A DNA stretch of 32,766 nt from Gloeocapsa sp. UFS-A4-WI-NPMV-4B04 (GTDB lineage: Bacteria > Cyanobacteriota > Cyanobacteriia > Cyanobacteriales > Chroococcidiopsidaceae). Location: NCBI GenBank assembly GCA_019359535.1, contig JAHHHE010000043.1, positions 1 to 32,766 on the forward strand, in the 5' to 3' direction. The translations under genes and the position numbers were made by a program. This document shows positions 24,676-32,766 of the stretch, in pieces. Every line of letters starts with the position of its first letter. The first letter of the stretch is position 1. Below the pieces are notes generated by a model. That model was given only the letters and a program-made list of their open reading frames with translations. It searched no databases and was not told the origin of the DNA.

Positions 24676-25380
24676 GTGCTTAACGTTTCCTGGTTAGAAT
24701 CAATTTCAAGTGTATGGCTTCAAGTTGCGATCGCCGGAACTTGGGTAGGTGGAGTTTTGTTATTGGCAGCTATTGTCAATCGCTACCTATCTGCTGACTC
24801 AGAAATATTACGAAAAGTAGTTCACATTGGCACTGGCAATGTGATTTTGCTTGCTTGGTGGCTAGATATCCCGGCGTGGGTAGGGATTTCTGCTTCAATT
24901 TTAGCGAGTACAGTTGCCTTAGTGTCTTACAAATTCCCGATTTTACCTAATATTAATAGTATCGGTCGTCAAAGCTTGGGAACATTCTTCTATGCCGTTA
25001 GTATCGGTTTGCTGATTGCCTGGTTTTGGACTATTCAACAACCCCATTACGCAGTCTTAGGGATTTTGGTAATGACTTGGGGTGATGGTTTAGCAGCACT
25101 GATAGGGCAACGATTTGGTAAGCATCCCTATACACTTTGGGGAATGAAAAAAAGTTGGGAAGGCACTTTGACAATGGCTATAGTTAGCTACATTGTCAGC
25201 AGCCTGATTTTTCTAGGAGTACAGGGCAATGTGTGGCAAACTTGGGTAGTAGCGATCGCGGTTGCCTTAGTTGCTAGCAGCTTAGAAGCATTTTCTAAAT
25301 TTGGGATTGATAATTTGACTGTTCCCCTTGGTAGTGCGGCTTTAGGCTTTGTCTTAAATCAGCTATTTCCACTTGGATAA
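24676..25380 (+). CDS. Phytol/diacylglycerol/polyprenol kinase family protein (VTE5-like)
   Basis: A 234-residue integral membrane protein of the SEC59/DGK/VTE5 family with about seven helices. Family motifs are RKVVHIGTGN (about 46-55), TWGDGLAALIGQRFG (about 134-148) and KKSWEGTLTM (about 158-167), the CTP/nucleotide-binding and catalytic region. Cyanobacterial members phosphorylate phytol released from chlorophyll for tocopherol synthesis; others act on dolichol or diacylglycerol, and the sequence alone does not decide. The start is GTG at 24676, placed by the first hydrophobic helix. It is divergent from yidD with 62 bases between starts. Confidence 0.9.
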   Translation: MLNVSWLESISSVWLQVAIAGTWVGGVLLLAAIVNRYLSADSEILRKVVHIGTGNVILLAWWLDIPAWVGISASILASTVALVSYKFPILPNINSIGRQSLGTFFYAVSIGLLIAWFWTIQQPHYAVLGILVMTWGDGLAALIGQRFGKHPYTLWGMKKSWEGTLTMAIVSYIVSSLIFLGVQGNVWQTWVVAIAVALVASSLEAFSKFGIDNLTVPLGSAALGFVLNQLFPLG

Positions 25381-25994
25381 AACTTTTAGCTGCTGACTCT
25401 AACAGTATTATTCGGATCAGTTGTTTTATCAATCTGGGGATAAATCATTCTCAGTTTTGTAAGTACAGTTGTCAAATATAATACAAGTGTTATACTCGCG
25501 ATAGCAAATAAAATTTATTCTCTGTCTTCAGCTAATAGCGCTGATGGTTAGCTGTTTTGTGCTGCTGTCTTACTGGTATTACTTTAAGGTAAAAGGGTTT
25601 GGGATTAATTCAGGGTAGTAATGCTTTTTTAAAATTGCAACAACAGTTATGACAAATAGGCTTCTTGCATAAAAAGTAAAAAAAATGCTGATAACTATTA
25701 CAGCTAAGTATCAACTTAAATCAAGAGGACTGTAATGATACTAAATGTCAATAAAAGTACAATTATCGCTGCTGATATTGCAACTATTTTCTATAGTTTG
25801 TGCAGACACAAATCTTCATCAGTACCAGTAGTTTTTTATCTAATCTTGCTTCCAAATTCCTAAGCTGAGGTAGCGAATTTAAAATGTATATTTATACAAT
25901 AATGTAATAAATAGCATTGTTTAGTTGTATAGCTAGATACACACATAGTTTAAGATTATTGTGACAAAATACCCAAAAGTTCTGTTGGTGTAGC
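25381..25994. other. AT-rich spacer before the NACHT gene
   Basis: A 614-base, clearly AT-rich stretch with no HIP1 site, unlike most of the window. The only candidate gene in it is the 42-codon frame listed separately. No terminator hairpin with a T-run was found after the lipid kinase gene. The change in composition marks the left side of the NACHT accessory region. Confidence 0.45.
25735..25863 (+). CDS. Possible 42-residue small protein
   Basis: A short frame beginning ATG at 25735 with a good ribosome site (AAGAGGACTGTA just before it) and stopping at TAA 25861-25863. It starts MILNVNKSTIIAADIATIFY and ends in a hydrophobic stretch (VVFYLILLPNS). It might be a leader peptide or a small membrane protein upstream of the NACHT gene. 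No family is recognised; the evidence is the ribosome site and the hydrophobic C-terminus only. Confidence 0.25.
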   Translation: MILNVNKSTIIAADIATIFYSLCRHKSSSVPVVFYLILLPNS

Positions 25995-28262
25995 ATGATA
26001 GTACGGACAATGCGATCGTTAAAAGCATCACTCGAAGGTATTAAACAAGCTAACGAAGCAATACTAAATTTTGCAAGTAAAGCTGACTTTGCATCTGAGT
26101 TAGAAATATCTAGAGCAACGGTTCAAAAGTTTTTTGCAGCTAAACCGATAGCACGAGAGAATTTTCATAAAATTTGCCAAAGGCTACAATTACCTTGGCG
26201 AACGATTGTTGATTTAAATGAAAATACTGAGGCTACAATCCAGCAATTTACTAGCAATACTTGTGATTTAGATACCTTGGTTCAAGAAGTACGCCTATAT
26301 GCACACGCCAGCATTCAACAAAGATGCGGAGTGATGCGGGTATTAGATATGTCTCAGCCAATAGAGTTAAATCATATTTATACCACTACCAAAATTCTAG
26401 AGAAAATCACTGGGCGTAGGCGGCTAGAAATTGCTGATATCCTCACAAATTATGGCTCAGACGAATTTGAGCAATTCCAACTTAATGGAACTAAGCAACG
26501 ACTATCAGCACTAGAAGCTGTCAACCAATACTCAAAATTAATAATTTTGGGTAAGCCGGGAGCTGGAAAAACTATGTTTTTAAAGTATGCAGCTATTCAG
26601 TGCAGTTTAGGCGAATTTCAAGCAAATCTTGTACCAATTTTTATTACACTTAAGGATTATGCAGAAACTGAACAGCAACCGAGCTTACTAACATATATTG
26701 GTGAGCAATTTGCTACTTACGGTATTAGCGATAGTGCAGCTATTAAAACAATATTAAGTCAAGGCAGAGCCTTCGTTTTATTAGAAGGACTCGATCAAGT
26801 ACGGGAAGTAGATGAGGAGCGAGTTTTTCAGGAGATTCGCAATTTTTCAGCGAAGTTTCATGCTAATCATTTTGTCATAACTTGTCGAATTGGCGCAATA
26901 AAATATAGCCTTGAACAGTTTACTGAAGTAGAAGTGGCAGATTTTGATCAAGAACAAATTACTATCTTTGCAACTAAGTGGTTCTCAAACAAAAATGCCA
27001 TTAATAGCAGTAAAATTATTAATAAGCTTCACCAAAATGCTCCGCTTCGAGAACTTGCTACTAATCCTCTTTTGCTAACCCTACTATGTCTAATTTTTGA
27101 AGAATCAGCAGACTTTCCTACTAATCGAGCAGAGCTTTATCAAGAAGTAGCAGATATATTATTAAGGAAATGGGATGCCAAGCGCAATATCGCGCGATCG
27201 CAGCTTTACAAATTATCAGTCCAACAGAAACAAGATTTACTCAGTCAAATCGCTTCAATTACCTTTGAGCAAGGTGAATACCTATTTAGAAAACAAGAAA
27301 TAAAGCATTATATAATTGATTATATCTGTAATTTACCCAGAGTTAGTAGTGATGTTGAAACGTTGCAACTAGACAGTGAAATTATCCTGAAATCATTGGA
27401 AGCAGATCATGGAGTATTGGTAGAACGTGCCAAAGGAATTTACTCTTTTTCTCATAAAACTATTCAAAAACATTTCGTAGCAAAAGAAATTCTTAGTAGT
27501 CCTAATCCTCAAAAATTAGAAATAGCTTTGGCTAAAGTAGCTAGGTGCGTCAGCCAAAAACAATGGCACGAAGTTTTTTTATTAACTGCTTCTATGTTGC
27601 AAAATGCTGATTATTTAATGCACTTAGCAAAGCAAGAAGTTGATAATTTAATCAGGGAGGATAATTATTTACAAAAGTTTTTAAGTTGGTTAGAGCAAAA
27701 ATCGCATACAGTTAATGTTACATATAAATTAGTTGCTGTTAGAGCATTTTATCTTGACGTTAGCCTTGGCTTAGATTTTATACTTAATTCTGATATTAGC
27801 CTGGCTCTTAAACTCGATCCTAGCATTGGTATTGACCTAGAAGTTCATCTTGAGTTTGAGCGAGAACTTAATTTTGCTCTTAGCCTGATTCGCGAACTTC
27901 ATTATAACCTTGCACGTAGCCTTGGTCTTAGCCTCGATTGTAACTTACAGCGATCGCTACAACACCTCAAAGAGCAGTTACCTGAGATTGATCAAGATCA
28001 TGAAAGCTTTAAAGTGTGGTGGAAAGATAAAGGCAAGGCTTGGATTGAGCAATTAAAAAATGTGCAGATTAAGTATTTAGATATTAGTCAAGATTGGCAA
28101 TTTAACATCCAGCAAAGAAGAGTATTACAACAATATCATGATGCAAATAATTTACTAATTGATTGTCTCAAAGGTAGCTGTTATATCAGCCGTGCAGTAC
28201 GAGAACATATTGAGGGAACATTATTTTTACCAGTTACATCCAATTATTTATGTAATAAATAA
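25995..28262 (+). CDS. Bacterial NACHT NTPase with N-terminal HTH
   Basis: A 755-residue STAND NTPase of the cyanobacterial bNACHT type. Residues 25-70 look like a helix-turn-helix (FASELEISRATVQKFF). A linker with MRVLDMSQPIELNHIY and ILEKITGRRRLEIADIL leads to the NACHT domain. Walker A is GKPGAGKT (186-193); sensor/arginine is in TCRIG (298). Walker B reads FVLLEGLDQV (260-269): Glu264 and Gln268 stand where NACHT proteins have Asp and Glu, so hydrolysis may be weakened. LATNPLLLTLLC is the winged-helix start. The C-terminus has a Leu/Asp/Ser-rich repeat region (about 585-660) and ends in the helical segment QQRRVLQQYHDANNLLIDCL. Relatives of bacterial NACHT proteins defend against phages; here that is inference. 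AT-rich compared with neighbours. ATG 25995 or the ATG five codons later. Confidence 0.88.
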   Translation: MIVRTMRSLKASLEGIKQANEAILNFASKADFASELEISRATVQKFFAAKPIARENFHKICQRLQLPWRTIVDLNENTEATIQQFTSNTCDLDTLVQEVRLYAHASIQQRCGVMRVLDMSQPIELNHIYTTTKILEKITGRRRLEIADILTNYGSDEFEQFQLNGTKQRLSALEAVNQYSKLIILGKPGAGKTMFLKYAAIQCSLGEFQANLVPIFITLKDYAETEQQPSLLTYIGEQFATYGISDSAAIKTILSQGRAFVLLEGLDQVREVDEERVFQEIRNFSAKFHANHFVITCRIGAIKYSLEQFTEVEVADFDQEQITIFATKWFSNKNAINSSKIINKLHQNAPLRELATNPLLLTLLCLIFEESADFPTNRAELYQEVADILLRKWDAKRNIARSQLYKLSVQQKQDLLSQIASITFEQGEYLFRKQEIKHYIIDYICNLPRVSSDVETLQLDSEIILKSLEADHGVLVERAKGIYSFSHKTIQKHFVAKEILSSPNPQKLEIALAKVARCVSQKQWHEVFLLTASMLQNADYLMHLAKQEVDNLIREDNYLQKFLSWLEQKSHTVNVTYKLVAVRAFYLDVSLGLDFILNSDISLALKLDPSIGIDLEVHLEFERELNFALSLIRELHYNLARSLGLSLDCNLQRSLQHLKEQLPEIDQDHESFKVWWKDKGKAWIEQLKNVQIKYLDISQDWQFNIQQRRVLQQYHDANNLLIDCLKGSCYISRAVREHIEGTLFLPVTSNYLCNK

Positions 28263-28796
28263 TACATTCAAACTTTTATGTACCATTTGCAAGCTTGGAT
28301 ATTATCACCGAGTATTACAAATTTATATTACACATTTTAAAAGCACAAAAATAAATTTATTTTTACTATATTTTACAACCGATCTCTTCCAGATAATGTT
28401 TGTTAGCTGTTTAACTTTAGTTTCAGATAAATTTAGCTTTGCTAAAAATTATATATTTCAATATATTTGCGATCGGCTATCTGTCTTAAAGTAGCAATTA
28501 TTACTTTCATTAAGCGAATCAAAGTAATTAACTTAGAAATTTTTGATACTATTCAAAATAGTATAAATACGCTTGTTAGCTAAAGTTATATACACAGTTG
28601 CTGCTCACCTTTGGAATAACACATATTTGTATTTCTAGGTTAATTTTATATTAAACTATCCAAATATTTATACTATTTTCAGACCTTAGAAGGATGATTA
28701 TATAGTTTAAAAATTCTCTAATTTAAATTAATAACATCTCTGCTAATACGCAACTTTTAGATTTGCGTGTAGCTAAAATCTCAGAAGGAAAATACG
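28263..28796. other. AT-rich spacer between NACHT and repeat protein genes
   Basis: A 534-base, very AT-rich region. A 111-codon frame (28159-28494) runs through its first half but overlaps the NACHT 3' end in another frame and looks spurious. No RNA gene or terminator with a strong stem was found. The last 12 bases carry AGAAGGAAAA, the ribosome site of the next gene. Confidence 0.45.
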
Positions 28797-31700
28797 ATGT
28801 TTCAAAATGCAGGAATTTCGCTGAAGTTGTGTTATGCCTTATTTGGGGTAGCACAAATTCCAGTGAGTGAGGAAGTTTTTACTCCAGAAGAAGCAGCGCT
28901 TGTATTTTCAGGGCCACAATTCTTTGTTGCTTTGTTCGCAGGCGTTTTGATGGCTTTTGCTTTTCAATTACTGTTAACAAACTTCTCTGTTGCCTTTGGC
29001 ATTTCCTCATTAGGAGGTTCATCAGGTTCTTCTGATGAATCAGAAAGCTTAGGCGGGACAATTCGCAAAATTGAAACCGCAGTAGGACTTTGGACTTTAA
29101 TTACTGTCAGCATTGCTTTATTTATTGCTTGTTTTCTAGCCGTGAAACTAAGTTTGGTTGAAAGTACCATTTTAGGAGCAATTACTGGCATAGTAATTTG
29201 GGCGGCGTACTTTTCGCTGATAGTGTGGCTAGGTTCGACTGCGGTAGGTTCCTTAATTGGTTCTGTTGTCAGCACGGCTACTTCAGGCTTTCAGGGAATT
29301 ATGGGTACAGCAGCAGCAGCACTCGGCGCTAATGCTGCTTCATCTCAAGCCGTTTCTACCGCCGAGGCAATTACAGCCGCAGTTCGCCGCGAATTGACTT
29401 CGGGAATTGATCCTAATAAGATCAGCGAGACGCTACAGAGTTCTTTAGGAAATCTCCAGCTACCAAAGCTCGATTTTGATGAAATTCGGGGTCAATTTGA
29501 AAAGTTACTCAATACTTCAGATTTGCAATCTATAGCTGGAAGTGATTTGCTGAAAAATGTTGACCGTCAAACATTTGTAGATTTAGTCAGCAATCGCACA
29601 GATTTATCTAAACAGGATATCAATAAGCTTGCAGATCAGCTTGAAGGCGCTTGGAAGCAAGTTGTAGACCAGCAAGGACAAGATCCCCAAGCACAATTGC
29701 TCAACTTTTTAAAGTCTGCCACTCCAGAGCAACTTCAGTCAAATGAGCTAGGTGATCAACTGTCGCAGTTGATTAAAAGTGGACAAGGCCAAAGCACTAG
29801 CTTGACGAATAAAGCAATGCAGTTAGGCTTCAACACCCTCCTTGGCACAGTTTTGGACAGAGTAGACTTATCTGATGTAGATGTTGAGAAAATTTCTGCT
29901 CAATTGCAAAAGGTTACAGATAAACTGCCTGGAGTAGATGTTGAGCAAATTTCTGGTCAGTTGCAAAAGCTCAAAGATCAAGCGACAGAACAAGCTAATA
30001 AGGTTGCAACTCAAGTTGCAGACAAGTCACCAGCGTTACCCTTCAGCACTATTAAAGCAGATGTAGATAATTATCTGCTTAATTCCTACGCTTGGCATTT
30101 GAACCGAGAAACGATTAAGCAGGAATTCCAAGACGTTATTTATGATCCTGAAGCTGATCCAGGAACAGTTCGTCGCCAATTAGAGCAAATTAATCGCGAG
30201 TATTTCATTCAAAAATTGACTTCTCGTGGTGATTTACTTCCCGATAAAATCAATGAACTTGCAGATCAGCTTGAAAGCATCCGCATGGAAGTGTTCAATA
30301 ATGTTCAGGGTGCTGAATCTCAAGGGCGATCGCAAGATGTTCGTAGTAGAGTAGAAAATTATCTGCGCTCAACTGGTAAAGAAGAATTAAATCCAGAGGG
30401 TATCCAAGCGAATTTCCAAACTCTGTTGGAAGATCCAGAAGCTGGTTTTAAAGCACTAAGCGATCGCTTGTCGCAATTTGACCGTGACACCTTGGTAAAA
30501 CTACTGGGTGAACGTCAGGATATTAGCGAAGAAGAAGCAAATCAAATTGTTAGTCAGCTTGAAAGTAGCCGTAATTCTGTCTTAGATAAAGCCTTAGAAC
30601 TTCAAGAACAGGCAAAAGCTAAAACAGACGAAGTGCGGCAAAAGGTAGCAGAGTATCTGCGTAATACAAACAAAGACGAACTCAACCCTGAAGGTATCAA
30701 GCGCGATTTCAAAACTCTTTTAGAAGATCCACAAGCAGGATTAAGCGCGTTAGGTGCAAGGTTATCTCAGTTTGATCGCGATACTCTAGTGCAACTGCTT
30801 TCTCAGCGTCAAGACTTGAGCGAAGAGCAGGTAAATCAAACCCTTGATTCTATTGAAGAGGTGCGAAATAACGTCCTCCAAGCACCACAAAAAGCAGCAG
30901 AAAAAGCTAAGGAACAGTACGACAAAACAACAAATGCTTTAGCTGAGTATCTCCGCAGTACCAACTTGGAAGAACTCAACCCAGAAGGTATCCAGCAAGA
31001 TTTGACTAAGTTACTAGATGATCCTAAAGAGGGAGCTTTAGCACTACGAAATCGCCTTTCTCAAGTGGATCGGGAAACTTTAGTTAAATTACTCTCTCAG
31101 CGAGAAGACTTGAGCGAAGAGCAAGTTAATCAAACTATCGATCAGTTACAAGAAGGTATTCGCAGTATTGTCAAAGCACCGCGCCGTGTAGCAAGCCGTG
31201 TTCAAAAACAGGCTATTGATTTTGAAGGTACTCTCTCTAGCTACCTGCAAAACACTGGTAAGGAAGAACTTAACCCAGAAAGCATTAAGCGCGATCTGCA
31301 ATTGCTACTGAACGATCCACGCGCCGGAATAGGCAGCATAGGCGATCGCTTGTCACAGTTTGATCGTTCTACCTTGGTAGCACTATTGTCGCAACGCGAA
31401 GATATTAGCGAAGAAGAAGCAAACCGAATTGCCGATCAAATAGAGTCTGTGCGTAACTCGTTTGTTGAGCAAATTCAGAAGATTCAGCAAACCGTACAAT
31501 CAACAATTGACGGCATTTTTGACAAAATTCGCAACTATCTCAACGCGCTTGAGCGTCCCGAACTGAACTATGAAGGTATCAAGCAAGACTTCAGCAAATT
31601 GTTTGATGATCCAGAAGCTGGATTAGAGGCGCTGCAAGGTCGTTTGAGTCAATTTGATCGTGGTACTTTAGTCGCCGTTCTGAGTTCCCGTGAGGACATT

Positions 31701-31958
31701 TCAGGGGCAGATGCTAATCGAATTATTGATCAAGTTGAAGGAGCAAGAAATAGTGTACTGCAACGAGTCGAACTCATCCAGCAGGAAACTCAAAAACGCT
31801 TGAAAGAGCTTAAAAAGCAGGCTCAAAAGCAAGCAGAAGAAACTAAAAAAGCCGCCGCAGGTGCAGCTTGGTGGCTATTTAGTGCGGCTCTTACGTCGCT
31901 TGCTGCTTCTATCATAGCTGGTGTAATTGCTGTAAATAATCGCTTTTTCATAGGCTAA
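28797..31958 (+). CDS. Membrane-anchored protein with 98-residue repeats
   Basis: A 1053-residue protein of unknown function. Hydrophobic helices lie at about 38-70, 92-114 and 118-155, and one more at the extreme C-terminus (about 1024-1046, after a Lys/Glu/Gln-rich helix). Between them, units begin at residues 419, 515, 613, 711, 809 and 907; the last four steps are exactly 98 residues. Each unit has YL..T.KEELNPEGI..DF..LL.DP.AG, then RLSQFDR.TLV.LLSQRED.SEEEAN and an amphipathic linker helix. A degenerate unit precedes at about 225. The unit suggests tandem helix-extension-helix modules (SAP/LEM-like) on long helices: a spring-like, probably cytoplasmic or lumenal scaffold fixed to membrane at both ends. 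Similar proteins in other cyanobacteria have been labelled 'MFS transporter', which this sequence does not support. AGAAGGAAAA precedes the ATG. Confidence 0.8.
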   Translation: MFQNAGISLKLCYALFGVAQIPVSEEVFTPEEAALVFSGPQFFVALFAGVLMAFAFQLLLTNFSVAFGISSLGGSSGSSDESESLGGTIRKIETAVGLWTLITVSIALFIACFLAVKLSLVESTILGAITGIVIWAAYFSLIVWLGSTAVGSLIGSVVSTATSGFQGIMGTAAAALGANAASSQAVSTAEAITAAVRRELTSGIDPNKISETLQSSLGNLQLPKLDFDEIRGQFEKLLNTSDLQSIAGSDLLKNVDRQTFVDLVSNRTDLSKQDINKLADQLEGAWKQVVDQQGQDPQAQLLNFLKSATPEQLQSNELGDQLSQLIKSGQGQSTSLTNKAMQLGFNTLLGTVLDRVDLSDVDVEKISAQLQKVTDKLPGVDVEQISGQLQKLKDQATEQANKVATQVADKSPALPFSTIKADVDNYLLNSYAWHLNRETIKQEFQDVIYDPEADPGTVRRQLEQINREYFIQKLTSRGDLLPDKINELADQLESIRMEVFNNVQGAESQGRSQDVRSRVENYLRSTGKEELNPEGIQANFQTLLEDPEAGFKALSDRLSQFDRDTLVKLLGERQDISEEEANQIVSQLESSRNSVLDKALELQEQAKAKTDEVRQKVAEYLRNTNKDELNPEGIKRDFKTLLEDPQAGLSALGARLSQFDRDTLVQLLSQRQDLSEEQVNQTLDSIEEVRNNVLQAPQKAAEKAKEQYDKTTNALAEYLRSTNLEELNPEGIQQDLTKLLDDPKEGALALRNRLSQVDRETLVKLLSQREDLSEEQVNQTIDQLQEGIRSIVKAPRRVASRVQKQAIDFEGTLSSYLQNTGKEELNPESIKRDLQLLLNDPRAGIGSIGDRLSQFDRSTLVALLSQREDISEEEANRIADQIESVRNSFVEQIQKIQQTVQSTIDGIFDKIRNYLNALERPELNYEGIKQDFSKLFDDPEAGLEALQGRLSQFDRGTLVAVLSSREDISGADANRIIDQVEGARNSVLQRVELIQQETQKRLKELKKQAQKQAEETKKAAAGAAWWLFSAALTSLAASIIAGVIAVNNRFFIG
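30339..31808 (+). repeat. Five tandem 294-base coding repeats
   Basis: Homologous codons (the V/T/F/I that opens each unit) lie at 30339, 30633, 30927, 31221 and 31515, each 294 bases after the previous one. Protein similarity between units is high (ELNPEGI, RLSQFDR, SQRED), but nucleotide identity is modest, so the units are old and kept by selection, not recent copies. Confidence 0.85.
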
Positions 31959-31978
31959 ATTAATTGCAGCCAAACATT

Positions 31979-32004
31979 AAGCCTCCTAATCAGGAGGCTT
32001 TTTT
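31979..32004 (+). terminator. Rho-independent terminator
   Basis: AAGCCTCCT and AGGAGGCTT form a perfect 9-bp stem with loop AATC, followed by further T residues. It stands 20 bases after the stop codon of the 98-residue-repeat gene. It is the clearest intrinsic terminator in the window. The DUF4112 gene converges from the other side, and A residues flank the 5' side, so it could also serve that gene. Confidence 0.9.
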
Positions 32005-32056
32005 ATTAAAAATGCGATCGCTTATCTATTAGCACGCCATATTTCACTAAGTTTAG

Positions 32057-32479
32057 CTACGACATCTCATACTGCTTTACTAATTTTTGCTCTTCAACAG
32101 ATAGCGGGGTAGGTGCTTTCTCAATTTGTGGATCAGTCACTTGTAGATGTTTTTCTAAAAGTGCCAAGTTGCGAATATTAGATTTGTAATATGCGTCGAA
32201 TAAGTCACCCACTAAAGGAACTGAACCTACTACTGCTTCTAACCCAATGTTAAGTACCATTTTTGTCAATACTTGACGCGGTAAGCCAAACCTAGCCGCT
32301 AAATAAATAATATAAGCTGAAAATCCTGTACTGACTATATCTCCAGCACCTGGGATCAAACCAATAATTGGATCTAAGCCGATCCGAAAATTTATTCCCG
32401 GAATTCTAATTGCACTATCCATCAAGCGACTGAGCTTACGGATACGGTTGAGAGTAACAAGACGTTCAGTAGTATTCAT
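32057..32479 (-). CDS. DUF4112 domain membrane protein
   Basis: A 140-residue protein of the DUF4112 family. The signature is complete: RIRKLSRLMDSAIRIPG, FRIGLDPIIGLIPGAGDIV, then a hydrophobic helix (STGFSAYIIYLAARFG), VLTKMVLNIGLEAVVGSVPLVGDLFD and the basic/aromatic YYKSNIRNLALLEKHL. Two short membrane segments are likely. Function is unknown. ATG at 32479 has GAAGGT directly before it. It is convergent with the repeat-protein gene across the terminator. Confidence 0.93.
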   Translation of the reverse strand: MNTTERLVTLNRIRKLSRLMDSAIRIPGINFRIGLDPIIGLIPGAGDIVSTGFSAYIIYLAARFGLPRQVLTKMVLNIGLEAVVGSVPLVGDLFDAYYKSNIRNLALLEKHLQVTDPQIEKAPTPLSVEEQKLVKQYEMS

Positions 32480-32679
32480 ACCTTCAATGTTGGCATGGTT
32501 AAGTAATCTTAGTCTTATACCATGAGAAGGAAAATCAAGATAGGTTAATTACCTAAATAATAGTAATTCTCACTTATCGGGCGTAGTGCGATCGCCTAAG
32601 AATCCAGAACTTCTGTATCATAAATTTAATTTATCACTCACAGGACTTACGCAACGCCACTAGGGGTAGTGTCTGGTGA

Positions 32680-32766
32680 TTTGCTAGAAGAATCGATACA
32701 GTTGAATTATCAGCTTATGAGCGGACGGTGTATGATGACGTTCAGCAAACTGAATTACTGTCAATA
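32680..32766 (+). CDS. Possible coding fragment at right edge
   Basis: A frame open from after TGA (32677-32679) to the window edge reads FARRIDTVELSAYERTVYDDV and continues; it has protein-like composition but no start codon or ribosome site. It could be a remnant of a Rpn/PD-(D/E)XK-type transposase-like protein, where segments like 'LS..E...YE..l.d' occur, but 29 codons are too few to decide. Just upstream lies GGACTTACGCAA, a sequence I associate with mobile or repeated elements in cyanobacteria. Confidence 0.2.

Noticed and set aside
28159-28494. 111-codon plus-strand frame after the NACHT gene
   Set aside because: It overlaps the NACHT 3' end in a different frame, lacks a ribosome site, and its Phe/Tyr/Ile-rich composition is what AT-rich non-coding DNA gives.
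1-32766. Many GCGATCGC copies as possible CRISPR, phage or regulator sites
   Set aside because: They are scattered singly in genes and spacers, without array spacing: the HIP1 octamer typical of cyanobacteria.

Overview
The window is cyanobacterial chromosome. The octamer GCGATCGC (HIP1) and near-variants recur through genes and spacers on both strands. The core genes are cyanobacterial in type: a short rpsD, a cbiD-guaA pair, a hemL with a TTG start, hisIE, a second-type GyrA and a VTE5-like lipid kinase. HIP1 density and the many NACHT/VWA-type accessory genes suggest a large-genome lineage (Chroococcidiopsis/Nostoc-like). I cannot assign a species from sequence reading alone.

Layout. 1-4.2 kb: the tail of exbD, a PepSY-TM membrane protein, a predicted outer-membrane barrel protein with a proline-rich linker, and an exported protein with CX11C repeats. 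This looks like an envelope/TonB-type iron uptake neighbourhood. 4.3-16.4 kb: mostly housekeeping genes: rpsD, moaA, an MFS carrier, cbiD (cobalamin), guaA (GMP), bioB (biotin), a second MFS carrier, a truncated haemoglobin, hisIE (histidine) and hemL (tetrapyrrole). A decayed second copy of the guaA 3' end lies beyond bioB, so bioB sits between two direct copies of the guaA terminus. 16.5-20.4 kb: a small membrane protein, a stand-alone receiver domain and a GyrA/ParC-type topoisomerase subunit.

20.6-25.4 kb: tRNA-Ala(CGC), then a tandem pair of VWA proteins followed by a small protein with two copies of an ID-LLAQVK motif. Next comes a MarR-CDGSH-DoxX-VOC cluster that resembles quinone/electrophile-response operons, then yidD and a phytol/diacylglycerol kinase-type gene. 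25.4-32.5 kb: an AT-rich accessory stretch with a bacterial NACHT NTPase (HTH-NACHT-helical C-terminus, altered Walker B). After it comes a 1053-residue membrane-anchored protein with six C-terminal repeats, five of them in exact 98-residue register. This gene ends in the clearest intrinsic terminator of the window. A DUF4112 protein follows.

The best candidates for something undescribed are the VWA-VWA-LLAQVK trio, the 98-residue-repeat membrane protein, the guaA-terminus duplication around bioB, and the NACHT protein with a non-canonical Walker B. No CRISPR array, rRNA gene or intact transposase was seen.
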